DNA of 15,736 bases from an uncultured Chloroflexota bacterium (GCA_903924005.1 CAIXZV010000250.1:1-15736), one strand, 5' to 3'; positions 5,879-13,076 are shown, counted from the stretch's first letter. Translations and numbers: made by a program. The notes: generated from the sequence alone by a model not told the origin.

Positions 5879-6505
5879 ATGTCAGACACTACTGACAACC
5901 CGCAGATTGGCTGTGGGTGTCAGTGCAAGGCGACGATGACGACCGACAACGGACGCGCCTTCAACGAGTGGCTGCGGGCAGAGCTCAAAGCGAAGAAGAT
6001 GTCGCAGCGACAACTTGCGCAGCGCTCTGGCGTGGACCACTCCACCATCTCGCGGCTCATCCGGGGTGACCGGATGCCGTCGCTGGGTACCGCCACGCGT
6101 CTGGCCCGCGGTTTGCGCGAGATCCGTGACGACGCGGACGCTCAGGCGGCACTCGGGATTGTCGTCGGCACGGTCACCGCTCCGCAGAACCCCACCGCGC
6201 GGGTTGAGTACGCGCTCCGCGCCGATGAGGGTCTGAGCGAAGCGCAGGTCCGCCAGGTCATGGAGTACTACCTCGCGGTTCGCCTGCGGCGCTTTGGCCG
6301 CACGTACACGAGCATCGGCCACCCTGAGACGCCGAGCGCGTCTGCTTCGCAATCGATGCGTGGCCCCGTGGAGGTTGCCCACGGCCGCACGCCGGGTCTG
6401 GTCAGCGTCACCGCGACACCGCTCGTCCCGCGATCACCGCAGCCGCGCCAAGCGGTGCAGCGGCCGCCGGCCCGCCCGCCGCTCCGGTCCAACGGCCGAC
6501 CCTAG
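5879..6505 (+). CDS. XRE-family helix-turn-helix DNA-binding protein
   Basis: This is probably a transcription regulator. Counting from the ATG at 5879 (208 residues), an HTH of the Cro/CI type spans about residues 27-80: FNEWLRAELKAKKMSQRQLA, then QRSGVDHSTISRLIRGDR as the recognition-helix region, then PSLGTATRLARGL. A second helical part (EYALRADEGLSEAQVRQVME) follows, then about 60 residues rich in Pro, Arg and Ser that look disordered. The start is uncertain: ATG 5861, 5879 and 5936 are all in frame. The 5936 start (with AAGG upstream) begins directly before the HTH and would remove a Cys cluster (CGCQC) from the N terminus. TGTCAG half-sites cover this disputed region. The 3' end comes within 6 bases of the convergent nfo gene. 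Targets and ligand are unknown. Confidence 0.8.
   Translation: MSDTTDNPQIGCGCQCKATMTTDNGRAFNEWLRAELKAKKMSQRQLAQRSGVDHSTISRLIRGDRMPSLGTATRLARGLREIRDDADAQAALGIVVGTVTAPQNPTARVEYALRADEGLSEAQVRQVMEYYLAVRLRRFGRTYTSIGHPETPSASASQSMRGPVEVAHGRTPGLVSVTATPLVPRSPQPRQAVQRPPARPPLRSNGRP
5880..5923. promoter_or_regulatory. TGTCAG inverted and direct half-sites over the HTH gene 5' end
   Basis: TGTCAG (5880-5885) and CTGACA (5892-5897) form a perfect 6-base inverted repeat with a 6-base spacer, and a third TGTCAG lies at 5918-5923. The spacing fits a dimeric HTH operator. If translation really starts at 5936, these sites lie just upstream, as expected for autoregulation; if it starts at 5879 they are inside the coding sequence. 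This is a prediction from pattern only. Confidence 0.4.
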
Positions 6506-6511
6506 TCCGCC

Positions 6512-7483
6512 TCAGCCAGCGCCGGGCGCGTCATCGGGCTCTGGGGGCGCTGCACTCCGCGCCCGCCGCGTTGCAAACGCCTCAGGCGGGAGCGTGTCAA
6601 CCTCCCGTCCCGCCGCCATGTCCCGAGCCCGAGCGAGGTTGACCACGTCCCAGCCCTCCTCCATGCCGGGCGTCTCTAGCACGTACGCCACACCGTCAAG
6701 CGCAGGATGGGAGAGCATCCGTCCGAGGCCCGCAGCGCCAATCCGCCCTGCGCCAAGGTGCTCGTGGCGATCTGCACGCGACCCGGGCTCAGAGCGCGAG
6801 TCGTTGAGGTGGACAAGGCGCAGACGCTCCAGGCCCACCGCCGCGCCAAACTCGTCCACCATGTCGTCCACGCCCGCAGCTGTGTCGATCCGGTATCCCG
6901 CGCCCCACAGGTGAGCGGTATCGAGGCAGAAGCCTGTGCGCTCCCGCGGCAGGCCGACGCCGCTCAGTGCCGCGTCAATCGCGGCAAGCTCACCGATGGT
7001 GGAGCCGAGCCCAAACCCGCCGCCTGAGCCGTTCTCGAGCACCAGGGTGACGCCCTCGCTCGCGTCGCCCGCAAGGTCGAAGACCCGCCGCAGCCCCGAC
7101 GCCAGCCGGCTGATGCCGGCCTCCGTGCCTTCGCCGCGGTGTGATCCGATGTGGACGTTGACGATGGCCGCGCCGTATGCGGCCGCTACGGTGAGTTCGC
7201 CCGCGAGCAGGTCCAAAGAACGCTCGTAGACCGAGGCGTCCGGCGCCGCGAGGTTCACCAGATACGGCGCGTGGATCACGAGCGGCGCGATGCCGTGGTG
7301 CGCCAGCCGCTCGCGGAACGGCGTCAACTCGGGCGGAAGGGCTGCACGCCGGCGCCAAGATGTCGGGTTGTCGCTGAAGATCTGGAGCGCCGTCGCGCCG
7401 ATCTTGGCAGCCCGATCGGCAGCCCGAACCATCCCGGCGCCAAGCGGCAGGTGGGCTCCAAGCGGACGACCGTTGGCAAGCAT
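6512..7483 (-). CDS. nfo: Endonuclease IV (class II AP endonuclease)
   Basis: This enzyme cuts DNA 5' to abasic sites and removes 3'-blocking groups in base excision repair. The 323-residue product is somewhat longer than the E. coli enzyme (285); the extra is a C-terminal tail after about residue 290 rich in Ala, Arg and Pro. All nine ligands of the three-metal site can be placed: H71 (IHAPY), H111 (VNVHIGSH), E150 (LVLENG), D188 and H191 (CLDTAH), H225 (VHLND), D238 and H240 (DRHEH), E270 (LETPG). The ATG at 7483 starts close to the family N terminus (L-G-A-H-L-P-L). It has no Shine-Dalgarno but a TAGGCT box 6 bases upstream, suggesting a leaderless mRNA. It is convergent with the HTH gene and downstream of the hpf unit. 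Confidence 0.95.
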   Translation of the reverse strand: MLANGRPLGAHLPLGAGMVRAADRAAKIGATALQIFSDNPTSWRRRAALPPELTPFRERLAHHGIAPLVIHAPYLVNLAAPDASVYERSLDLLAGELTVAAAYGAAIVNVHIGSHRGEGTEAGISRLASGLRRVFDLAGDASEGVTLVLENGSGGGFGLGSTIGELAAIDAALSGVGLPRERTGFCLDTAHLWGAGYRIDTAAGVDDMVDEFGAAVGLERLRLVHLNDSRSEPGSRADRHEHLGAGRIGAAGLGRMLSHPALDGVAYVLETPGMEEGWDVVNLARARDMAAGREVDTLPPEAFATRRARSAAPPEPDDAPGAG

Positions 7484-7489
7484 GGAGGG

Positions 7490-7495
7490 AGCCTA
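7490..7495 (-). promoter_or_regulatory. Predicted leaderless -10 box (TAGGCT) for nfo
   Basis: On the minus strand TAGGCT (TANNNT pattern) is followed by six bases (CCCTCC) and then the nfo ATG at 7483. This places the expected transcription start on the A of the start codon. The absence of any purine-rich Shine-Dalgarno supports a leaderless transcript. No -35 was recognised. Confidence 0.45.
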
Positions 7496-7528
7496 CCCGC
7501 CGCGGGCGCTGAACGCCGTGAGGGCGGG

Positions 7529-7723
7529 TCAGGCGCCCTTGTCCTCCGGGTGCTCCCTCGCCGCCTCGGCTCGAGCAGCAGCCTTGCGCTCAGCGCGCGC
7601 TGCCACTTCGTCTGCGTCCAGGACGCGTGCGCGCTCCTCGCCACCCTCGGGTTCGTGGGCGGCCTTCGCCTCAATCTCCTCGGCGCGGATCCGCGCGAGA
7701 AAGCCGAAGTTTGGGAGTGACAT
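7529..7723 (-). CDS. Small charged protein of unknown function downstream of hpf
   Basis: A 64-residue frame starts at an ATG 10 bases after the hpf stop codon. Its Shine-Dalgarno (AGGGG, + strand 7731-7735) overlaps that stop with a good 7-base spacing. The first ten residues, MSLPNFGFLA, are mildly hydrophobic; the rest is almost entirely Ala, Glu, Arg, Asp and Lys and should be helical or disordered. No Cys, no metal-binding motif and no membrane segment are visible. I do not recognise the family. The RBS, the tight position behind hpf and the lack of a competing frame argue that it is real, although Ala/Glu/Arg-rich frames arise easily in GC-rich DNA. If real it would be co-expressed with the ribosome hibernation factor. 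Confidence 0.5.
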   Translation of the reverse strand: MSLPNFGFLARIRAEEIEAKAAHEPEGGEERARVLDADEVAARAERKAAARAEAAREHPEDKGA

Positions 7724-7733
7724 CCTCTAGCCC

Positions 7734-8318
7734 CTACTTGGGCGCGCGCCGCGACTTCGTGTACTCGCCGCCCACGGCAGGCTCAATCAGCCCAAAGTCG
7801 CCGTCCTTGCGCCGATACAGGACCGCAACCCGCTCAGTCTCGGCGTTCACGAAGACGTAGAAGTCGTGACCGAGCTCCTCCATGGCGCCCACGGCATCCT
7901 CCTCGAACATCGGCTCGATGGCGAAGCGCTTGGTCTTCACGATCTTGCGCTCGCGTGTGCCATCAGCGGTGCCGTCCGCGATCTTGCGGAGGATGTTCTT
8001 CTCCTCCTCGGGACGGGCGCGGAGACGCGGCTTCTCCTTGTAGTCAATCGCCTGGCGCTCCACCTTGTCCACGACGATGTCCAGGGCGGCCTGGTAGGAG
8101 CCGCCGGCCGCGTGGCTGTGCAGCGTGTGGCCGTCGATCACGAGCGAGACATCCACCATGTGGGCGTCTTCCGCGCTGCGGTGCTGCTCGTTGGAGAGCT
8201 CCACGATGGCATCCGTCTGGTCATCGAGGAGCCGCTCGAGGCGCGCAAACTTGCGCTCCGCGTACAGCCGGACTCTGTCCGGAACCTCGAGGTTCTTGCC
8301 CCTGACGATCGTCCTCAC
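7734..8318 (-). CDS. hpf: Ribosome hibernation promoting factor, long form
   Basis: Long HPF binds the 30S decoding channel in slow growth or starvation and joins two ribosomes into inactive 100S dimers. The 194-residue product has the N-terminal S30AE/YfiA domain (about 1-105: TIVRGKNLEVPDRVRLYAER, KFARLERLL, the MVDVSLVIDGHTLHSHA region), a charged linker, and the C-terminal dimerisation domain (about 135-190: IVKTKRFAIEPMFEEDAVGA, ELGHDFYVFVNAETERVAVL, YRRKDGDFGLIEP). Length matches the long form. The GTG at 8318 is chosen because it begins at the family N terminus and has a GGGAGG Shine-Dalgarno 6 bases upstream; the same frame is open further upstream without similarity. A predicted -10 box lies about 75 bases upstream. 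Confidence 0.95.
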   Translation of the reverse strand: MRTIVRGKNLEVPDRVRLYAERKFARLERLLDDQTDAIVELSNEQHRSAEDAHMVDVSLVIDGHTLHSHAAGGSYQAALDIVVDKVERQAIDYKEKPRLRARPEEEKNILRKIADGTADGTRERKIVKTKRFAIEPMFEEDAVGAMEELGHDFYVFVNAETERVAVLYRRKDGDFGLIEPAVGGEYTKSRRAPK

Positions 8319-8324
8319 GGCGAA

Positions 8325-8330
8325 CCTCCC
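8325..8330 (-). promoter_or_regulatory. Shine-Dalgarno deciding the hpf GTG start
   Basis: GGGAGG on the minus strand lies 6 bases before GTG 8318. It rules out upstream in-frame starts that would add over 100 unrelated residues. Confidence 0.75.
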
Positions 8331-8394
8331 GGCGCGTGTGCGGCGCCTGGCTGCGGGGCGGACAGACTCGCGAGATCGAGACGTCCGGAAGTTG

Positions 8395-8400
8395 AGTATA
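8395..8400 (-). promoter_or_regulatory. Predicted -10 element (TATACT) for hpf
   Basis: TATACT on the minus strand is one base from the TATAAT consensus and stands out in this GC-rich region. It would give a leader of about 70 bases before the hpf start. The hexamer 17 bases upstream is AAGGCC, so there is no good sigma-70-type -35; another sigma factor or an activator is possible. Confidence 0.4.
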
Positions 8401-8520
8401 GCCGCGGGCATGCGACGGGCCTTAGGGCCGCTGGTCCCGCCCGGATGACCGCGCTCGTCCGTATCAGTGGCCGGACGGCCCTCCACTGCGGGGACATGGC
8501 CAGCCTGCTGGGCGGTCGGG

Positions 8521-9207
8521 TCACCGCTCTTTCGCCACGGTGACCGCAGCCACCGCCACGGCGCCTGCGGCAAGCAGCGCCCAGGCGCAGGCAGACAGCG
8601 TTGCACCCGTGGTGACCACGTCGTCCACGAGGACCACCGTCCGCCCGGCAATCGCCGGTGCATGGGGGTCCTTCACCGCAAACGCGTCCGCGACATTGAG
8701 CGCCCGATGCCGCCTGTCCAGCCGATACTGCGGCGTCGTGGCGCGCACGCGCTCAAGCGCCGGAACCATTGGTAGACCCAGGTGGCGGGCCGCCGTGCGC
8801 GCGAGCAGCTCCGCCTGGTCGTACCCGCGCTCGCGCCGGCGCGCAGCGTGGACCGGCACGGGCACCATCAGGTCGCCCAGCGCGCCGGCGCGGCTCCAGC
8901 GCGCCGCGAGAGCCGCTCCGAGGGGAGCGGTCAGCCGCTGCTCCCCGGCGTATTTGAGGGCGTGCAGCGCCAGGCGCATGACACCCGCGTAGGGTGCACA
9001 CCACTCAAGCTGGACCAGCGGGTCTGGCGGCCCGGCGCTCAGGCCAAGCGGGCTGCCGGGCGGCAAGGCCATGCGCGCGTTTGCGGCGGGTCTGCACGCA
9101 GGACAGAGCGGCGCACCTTCGACGCCACAGGCCGCGCAGGCGGCGGGCAGGGCAAGATCAACAAGCAATGTGCCGGAACGGCGCAGGACGTCCATGCCCC
9201 ACAGCAT
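8521..9207 (-). CDS. comF: ComF family amidophosphoribosyltransferase-like protein
   Basis: ComF proteins have a zinc finger and a type I phosphoribosyltransferase fold and take part in natural transformation in several bacteria, although their exact chemistry is unsettled. The 228-residue product has an N-terminal four-Cys finger (C24, C27, C35, C38), the ComF signature RRRERGYDQAELLAR at 123-137 and the PRPP-binding loop VVLVDDVVTTGAT at 191-203. Length is normal. The start is either ATG 9207 or ATG 9195 (four codons later); neither has a strong Shine-Dalgarno. It lies 64 bases downstream of the DUF192 gene and in line with the Tad pilus operon, so it may be part of that transcript. Another ComF-like use in purine salvage is possible but less likely given the zinc finger. 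Confidence 0.9.
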   Translation of the reverse strand: MLWGMDVLRRSGTLLVDLALPAACAACGVEGAPLCPACRPAANARMALPPGSPLGLSAGPPDPLVQLEWCAPYAGVMRLALHALKYAGEQRLTAPLGAALAARWSRAGALGDLMVPVPVHAARRRERGYDQAELLARTAARHLGLPMVPALERVRATTPQYRLDRRHRALNVADAFAVKDPHAPAIAGRTVVLVDDVVTTGATLSACAWALLAAGAVAVAAVTVAKER

Positions 9208-9271
9208 GACCGTTGCCGCTCATCTGCGGCTTACCCCGGCGGCCAGCGTGGTGTCCCCAGAGCCGCCGCCC

Positions 9272-9637
9272 TCAGGCGATGACCTCCAGCCGGTCGCCCA
9301 CTTGCGTGCCCGACGCGTCGATGGTGCCAACGGGGAGCTCCAGCACGCCGTTGGCACCCAGGATCAGGGGCACAAGGCCAATCCAGGTGGGCAGCCGCCG
9401 GTGCAGCGATCGGACTCGTCGGGATCCGTCCGCATCAGGTCGTCCAACAAACACAGCGTCAATCGCGAACCGCATGAACATCATGTGGATCCCGTTGGTG
9501 CCCGGCAGCCACATCCCGGCCCCGTTGGGCAGCGCGCGTCGGCCCATCAGGCCCATGAATTGCGCCCAGAGAGACGACGCGGTCTCGAGACGCACCGCGA
9601 GGTCCGTGCCGCGGTCGAGGTTGCGGGCATGACCCAT
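9272..9637 (-). CDS. DUF192 family protein
   Basis: This is a small beta-rich protein of the DUF192 family, whose function is not established; many members carry a signal peptide, but this one does not and should be cytoplasmic. The 121-residue product shows the family pattern: ETASSLWAQFMGLMGRR, then GAGMWLPGTNGIHMMFMRFA, IDAVFVG, the LHRRLPTW region, GVLELPVGTIDASGTQVGD and a short end at LEVIA. ATG 9637 is chosen because GGAG lies 6 bases upstream; a GTG at 9661 would add eight residues. The gene starts 28 bases after the tadC stop on the same strand, so it looks like the last member of, or a rider on, the Tad operon. Confidence 0.85.
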   Translation of the reverse strand: MGHARNLDRGTDLAVRLETASSLWAQFMGLMGRRALPNGAGMWLPGTNGIHMMFMRFAIDAVFVGRPDADGSRRVRSLHRRLPTWIGLVPLILGANGVLELPVGTIDASGTQVGDRLEVIA

Positions 9638-9643
9638 GGCCCT

Positions 9644-9647
9644 CTCC
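9644..9647 (-). promoter_or_regulatory. Shine-Dalgarno choosing the DUF192 start
   Basis: GGAG on the minus strand sits 6 bases before ATG 9637. The alternative GTG at 9661 has only AAGG two to three bases away, which is too close. Confidence 0.6.
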
Positions 9648-9665
9648 GCGGCGCCCCCCACAGCC

Positions 9666-10604
9666 TTAGACCTTGCCGTTGAGGTTGATCATGATCAGGA
9701 TGATCGCCGGGCCCAGAATGACGATGAACAGCGAGGGGAAGATGCACCCGACAAGCGGGAAGAGCATCTTGATTGGCGCTCGCGCGGCCTGCGCCTCAGC
9801 CCGCTGCCGGCGCTCGATGCGCAGCTGCTCGGACTGGACCTGCAGAACCTTGCTGATTGACACGCCAAGCTGCTCGGCCTGGATGATCGCGCCGACGAAG
9901 CTTGAGAGAGCCTGCACCTCAGTGCGCGGAATGATGTCGCGGAGGGCATCGCGTCGCGTCTTCCCAACGCGGATCTCTGCGAGGGCGCGGCGGAACTCCT
10001 CAATCAGGGGTCCGCGCATCTTCTCGATGACCTTGCCCAGCGCTCCGTCAAAGCCCAAGCCAGCACGCACCGAGATGGTGAGCAGGTCGAGCGCGTCCGG
10101 GATCTGGAGCAGGATCAGCTTCTGGCGCTTCTTGACTCGGCCACCCAGCCAGAACTCGGGCGCGGTGTAGCCAAACATCAGGCCGACGGGGATCATGATC
10201 AGGTTGACCGGGAACGGGACCTTCAGGATCCCAGGCACGATGAACAGCAAGACGAAGATCACTGCGCCGATGAGCGCCCCGATGGCCTTGACGCCAAGCC
10301 AGTCCGACGTCCGCAGCTCGCCGGGATTGCCCGCGAGCGCGAGCCGCTTCTCGGTGGCGCTTGTGAACGACGTGGTGGCAACCCGGGCGACGAAGCCCGA
10401 GAGGCGACCCATGAGCGGCCGAATTGTCCGCTCGAACAGCGGCGCCTGCAGTTCGAGCTCCTCGAGGCTTTGGACCTGCATCGAGCCCAACTGGGACAGA
10501 CGTGCCTGGACGGGGTCCATGCCACCGCCGCTGGCAAGCCCGATGGCGATGAGGATGATCGCGACGGCCCCGACGGCCGCAACGACGACGGGCAACACAT
10601 CCAT
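9666..10604 (-). CDS. tadC: Tad pilus inner-membrane platform protein TadC (T2SF family)
   Basis: TadC pairs with TadB to form the inner-membrane platform on which the CpaF motor drives pilus assembly. The 312-residue product has an N-terminal membrane segment (about 4-24), two adjacent segments around 105-150, a cytoplasmic T2SSF domain starting at PDALDLLTISVRAGLGFDGA (169-188) with EIRVGKTRRDALRDI and the QLGVSISKVLQVQSEQLR part, and a C-terminal membrane stretch LFPLVGCIFPSLFIVILGPA. The ATG at 10604 lies 3 bases after the tadB stop; its GAGG Shine-Dalgarno lies within the tadB end, so the two are translationally coupled. Length is normal for TadC. The TadB/TadC distinction follows operon order and the shorter C-terminal end. 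Confidence 0.92.
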   Translation of the reverse strand: MDVLPVVVAAVGAVAIILIAIGLASGGGMDPVQARLSQLGSMQVQSLEELELQAPLFERTIRPLMGRLSGFVARVATTSFTSATEKRLALAGNPGELRTSDWLGVKAIGALIGAVIFVLLFIVPGILKVPFPVNLIMIPVGLMFGYTAPEFWLGGRVKKRQKLILLQIPDALDLLTISVRAGLGFDGALGKVIEKMRGPLIEEFRRALAEIRVGKTRRDALRDIIPRTEVQALSSFVGAIIQAEQLGVSISKVLQVQSEQLRIERRQRAEAQAARAPIKMLFPLVGCIFPSLFIVILGPAIILIMINLNGKV

Positions 10605-10607
10605 CGG

Positions 10608-11618
10608 CTAGACCTCGATGTCCACGATTTTCTGGATGAGGGTGAAGCCAAGGAACATTGCAAAGCCGCCCAGTCCCAAAATGAAGACGCCCATCGGCAG
10701 CCCTGCGAGCGACATACGGGGGTCGAACATGGGCTCCATGAACTTTGGCGTGGCAATGAAGAGGAAGCCCGCCAAGCCGATCGGGAGGAAGGCGACGACG
10801 TAGCCGGACAACTTCTGCTGGGCGGTGAGCGTGTTGATCTCGCCCTTGATACGGACCCGCTCGCGAATGGTGAACGCGATTGAGTCGAGGATCTCCGCCA
10901 GGTTGCCGCCCACGGTGTGCTGGATCGCGATGGCGGTGGCCATCAACTCCAGATCGTCCGATCGGACACGGCGAACAAGGTTCTCTAGTGCGTCGTCAAA
11001 CGACAGGCCAAGGTTGACCTCACGGATGACACGTGAGAACTCCGTGGAGATAGGCGGCCGCGACTCGCGAACAACCAGTTCCACCGCCTGAAGGAACGAG
11101 GAGCCCGCGCGGAGCGCGTTGGCCAGCAGCGTGATTGTGTCGGGAAGCTGCTTGTTGAAGGACCCGATCCGGCTGCTCTTGCGCCGGCCGAGCCAGAAGC
11201 GCGGCAGCATGAAGCCGATAAACACGCCTGCCAGCAGCACGATCGGATTGCCCAGACCAGGCGTGACGATCGAGAGGACGAGCATGCCAAGCGGGAGGCC
11301 AAACGTGACGCCGGCCCAGATCATCAGATACTCGCTGACCTTGAGCTTGAGGTCAGCGCGGGCCAGTTCGCGGGCGAGGTTGGCGCCAAAGTCGCGCTGT
11401 TCGACAACCTTGTTCAACTGGATCAGGGCGGCGCTTGACTGCAGCACGTCGGCAAGACCGGGGCCGCCAGCGGATACGGGCTTGTCCGGCTTGCCGGAGG
11501 CGTACCGGGCAAGCCGGTCGTTGACGTCGGAGCCCGCCCGCGACCGGGCCACCCCAACGGCGATCAAAAGGACCGCAAGGCCGGCAACGGCTGCGATCGC
11601 GACGGTCAGCGTATCCAC
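10608..11618 (-). CDS. tadB: Tad pilus inner-membrane platform protein TadB (T2SF family)
   Basis: TadB is the first of the two platform proteins for Flp pilus assembly. The 336-residue product has membrane segments at about 3-23, 97-118 and 124-143, a T2SSF domain from LPDTITLLANALRAGSSFLQ (158-177) through REVNLGLSFDDALENL and IQHTVGGNLAEILDSIA, and two C-terminal membrane stretches (VVAFLPIGLAGFLFIA and MGVFILGLGGFAMFLGFTL). The start is GTG 11618 with a GGGAGG Shine-Dalgarno 6 bases upstream, 17 bases after the cpaF stop. This is a standard cpaF-tadB-tadC arrangement. Confidence 0.93.
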   Translation of the reverse strand: MDTLTVAIAAVAGLAVLLIAVGVARSRAGSDVNDRLARYASGKPDKPVSAGGPGLADVLQSSAALIQLNKVVEQRDFGANLARELARADLKLKVSEYLMIWAGVTFGLPLGMLVLSIVTPGLGNPIVLLAGVFIGFMLPRFWLGRRKSSRIGSFNKQLPDTITLLANALRAGSSFLQAVELVVRESRPPISTEFSRVIREVNLGLSFDDALENLVRRVRSDDLELMATAIAIQHTVGGNLAEILDSIAFTIRERVRIKGEINTLTAQQKLSGYVVAFLPIGLAGFLFIATPKFMEPMFDPRMSLAGLPMGVFILGLGGFAMFLGFTLIQKIVDIEV

Positions 11619-11635
11619 GTCGATCCTCCCGGCGC

Positions 11636-13048
11636 CTAGTAGCCGAACCCGAACAGGCCGGGCGCCAGATGGATGCCCTGGACCTCGAACTTCTCAACGA
11701 ACTTGGGCCGGATGCCTGTCGGCTTGAGCCGGCCTTGGATCTTGCCGTCGATGACGCCCGTTTGCTCAAATACGAAGACGTCTTGCAGGACGATCACGTC
11801 GCCCTCCATGCCCTGCACCTCGGTGATGTTGGTGATCCGGCGGGATCCGTCCTTGAGGCGTGCCTGCTGGACGACGATGTCCACGGCCGACGCGATCTGC
11901 TCGCGGATTGCACGGACCGGGAGATCCACACCCGCCATCAGGACCATCGTCTCAAGCCGCGCCAGCATGTCGCGCGGGCTGTTGGCGTGGCCGGTGGACA
12001 TGGAGCCGTCGTGGCCCGTGTTCATGGCCTGAAGCATGTCGAGCGCCTCGCCCGAACGGCACTCGCCGACGATGATGCGGTCAGGGCGCATGCGCAGCGA
12101 GTTCTTCACAAGCTCGCGGATGGGGACAGCTCCCTTGCCCTCAATGTTGGACGGACGTGACTCCAGGGTGACCACGTGCTCCTGGCGGAGCTGGAGCTCT
12201 GCCGCGTCCTCGATGGTCACGATCCGCTCGTCCGACGGGATGAACGACGAGAGGACGTTGAGCGTCGTGGTCTTGCCTGATCCTGTGCCGCCCGAAACGA
12301 AGATGTTCAAGCGGGCCTCGACGGCCGCCTTGAGGAACTCGAACATGTCAGCGGTTGCCGTGCCAAACCGAATGAGGTCGTCAACGGTGAACGGCTGTGC
12401 GGAGAACTTTCGGATGGTGACAACCGGGCCCACCAGCGACAGCGGCGGGATGATGGCGTTCACGCGGGAGCCGTCGGCAAGGCGGGCGTCCACCATCGGG
12501 GACGACTCGTCAACGCGCCGGCCGATGGGGGCGATGATGCGGTCGATGATCCGCATCACGTGCTCGTCGTTCTGGAAGACGACGTTGGTCAGCTCGAGGC
12601 GTCCCTTGCGCTCCACGTAGACCTGGCGCGGGCCGTTGACCATGACCTCCGAGACGGTCTCGTCGCGGAGCAGCGGCTCAAGCGGGCCAAGTCCGATGAT
12701 CTCGTCGGTGATCTGCTCGAGCATCCGGACACGCTCCGCACGTGTCAGGGCGAGCGCTTCCTCGTCGATGACGTGCCCGAAGACCTCCTCGATCTGTCGG
12801 CGCACCTCAACCTGATTGCCAAGATCAAGCTTGGGGTCCAGATCCTGGATGACTCGGTTCTGGACGCGGAACTTGACGTCGCGGAACGACTCGCGCGACG
12901 GGCCCTGCGGCATCAGCCGCCCGCCGCCAGACGCGGGCATGACCGGCGTCCCACCTGGCCGTCCGCCAGCGGGAGTTGGGACCATTGTTGTATCCGAGCC
13001 GGTCGCGGCACCAGGATGGGCGCTCTCGATGCGCTTCAACAGCGACAT
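11636..13048 (-). CDS. cpaF: Tad pilus assembly motor ATPase CpaF/TadA
   Basis: CpaF is the hexameric secretion ATPase that powers Flp pilus extension (and, in some Tad systems, retraction). The 470-residue product has a Gly/Pro-rich low-complexity N terminus (to about 50), an N-terminal domain with GPLEPLLRDETVSEVMVNGP at 121-140, then the catalytic domain: Walker A GGTGSGKT (253-260), Asp box TIEDAAELQL, the RMRPDRIIVGECRSGEA Walker B region (319-335) and the His box STGHAN (351-356). The ATG at 13048 has a GGGGAG Shine-Dalgarno 7 bases upstream. It is the third gene of the cpaB-cpaE-cpaF-tadB-tadC run. All motifs are intact, so an active motor is expected. Confidence 0.95.
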   Translation of the reverse strand: MSLLKRIESAHPGAATGSDTTMVPTPAGGRPGGTPVMPASGGGRLMPQGPSRESFRDVKFRVQNRVIQDLDPKLDLGNQVEVRRQIEEVFGHVIDEEALALTRAERVRMLEQITDEIIGLGPLEPLLRDETVSEVMVNGPRQVYVERKGRLELTNVVFQNDEHVMRIIDRIIAPIGRRVDESSPMVDARLADGSRVNAIIPPLSLVGPVVTIRKFSAQPFTVDDLIRFGTATADMFEFLKAAVEARLNIFVSGGTGSGKTTTLNVLSSFIPSDERIVTIEDAAELQLRQEHVVTLESRPSNIEGKGAVPIRELVKNSLRMRPDRIIVGECRSGEALDMLQAMNTGHDGSMSTGHANSPRDMLARLETMVLMAGVDLPVRAIREQIASAVDIVVQQARLKDGSRRITNITEVQGMEGDVIVLQDVFVFEQTGVIDGKIQGRLKPTGIRPKFVEKFEVQGIHLAPGLFGFGY

Positions 13049-13055
13049 TGCGTTA

Positions 13056-13061
13056 CTCCCC
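13056..13061 (-). promoter_or_regulatory. Shine-Dalgarno of cpaF
   Basis: GGGGAG on the minus strand, 7 bases before ATG 13048, fixes the start ahead of the low-complexity N terminus. Confidence 0.7.
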
Positions 13062-13076
13062 TAGGACCACGGAGGT

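Noticed and set aside
8319..8663. Upstream extension of the hpf frame by 115 codons
   Set aside because: It would overlap the end of comF, has no similarity to HPF and lacks a Shine-Dalgarno, while GTG 8318 has GGGAGG at ideal spacing.
11636..13048. CpaF considered as a type IV secretion VirB11 or conjugation ATPase
   Set aside because: The order cpaB-cpaE-cpaF-tadB-tadC with an Flp pilin next door places it in a Tad pilus system; no conjugation genes are present.
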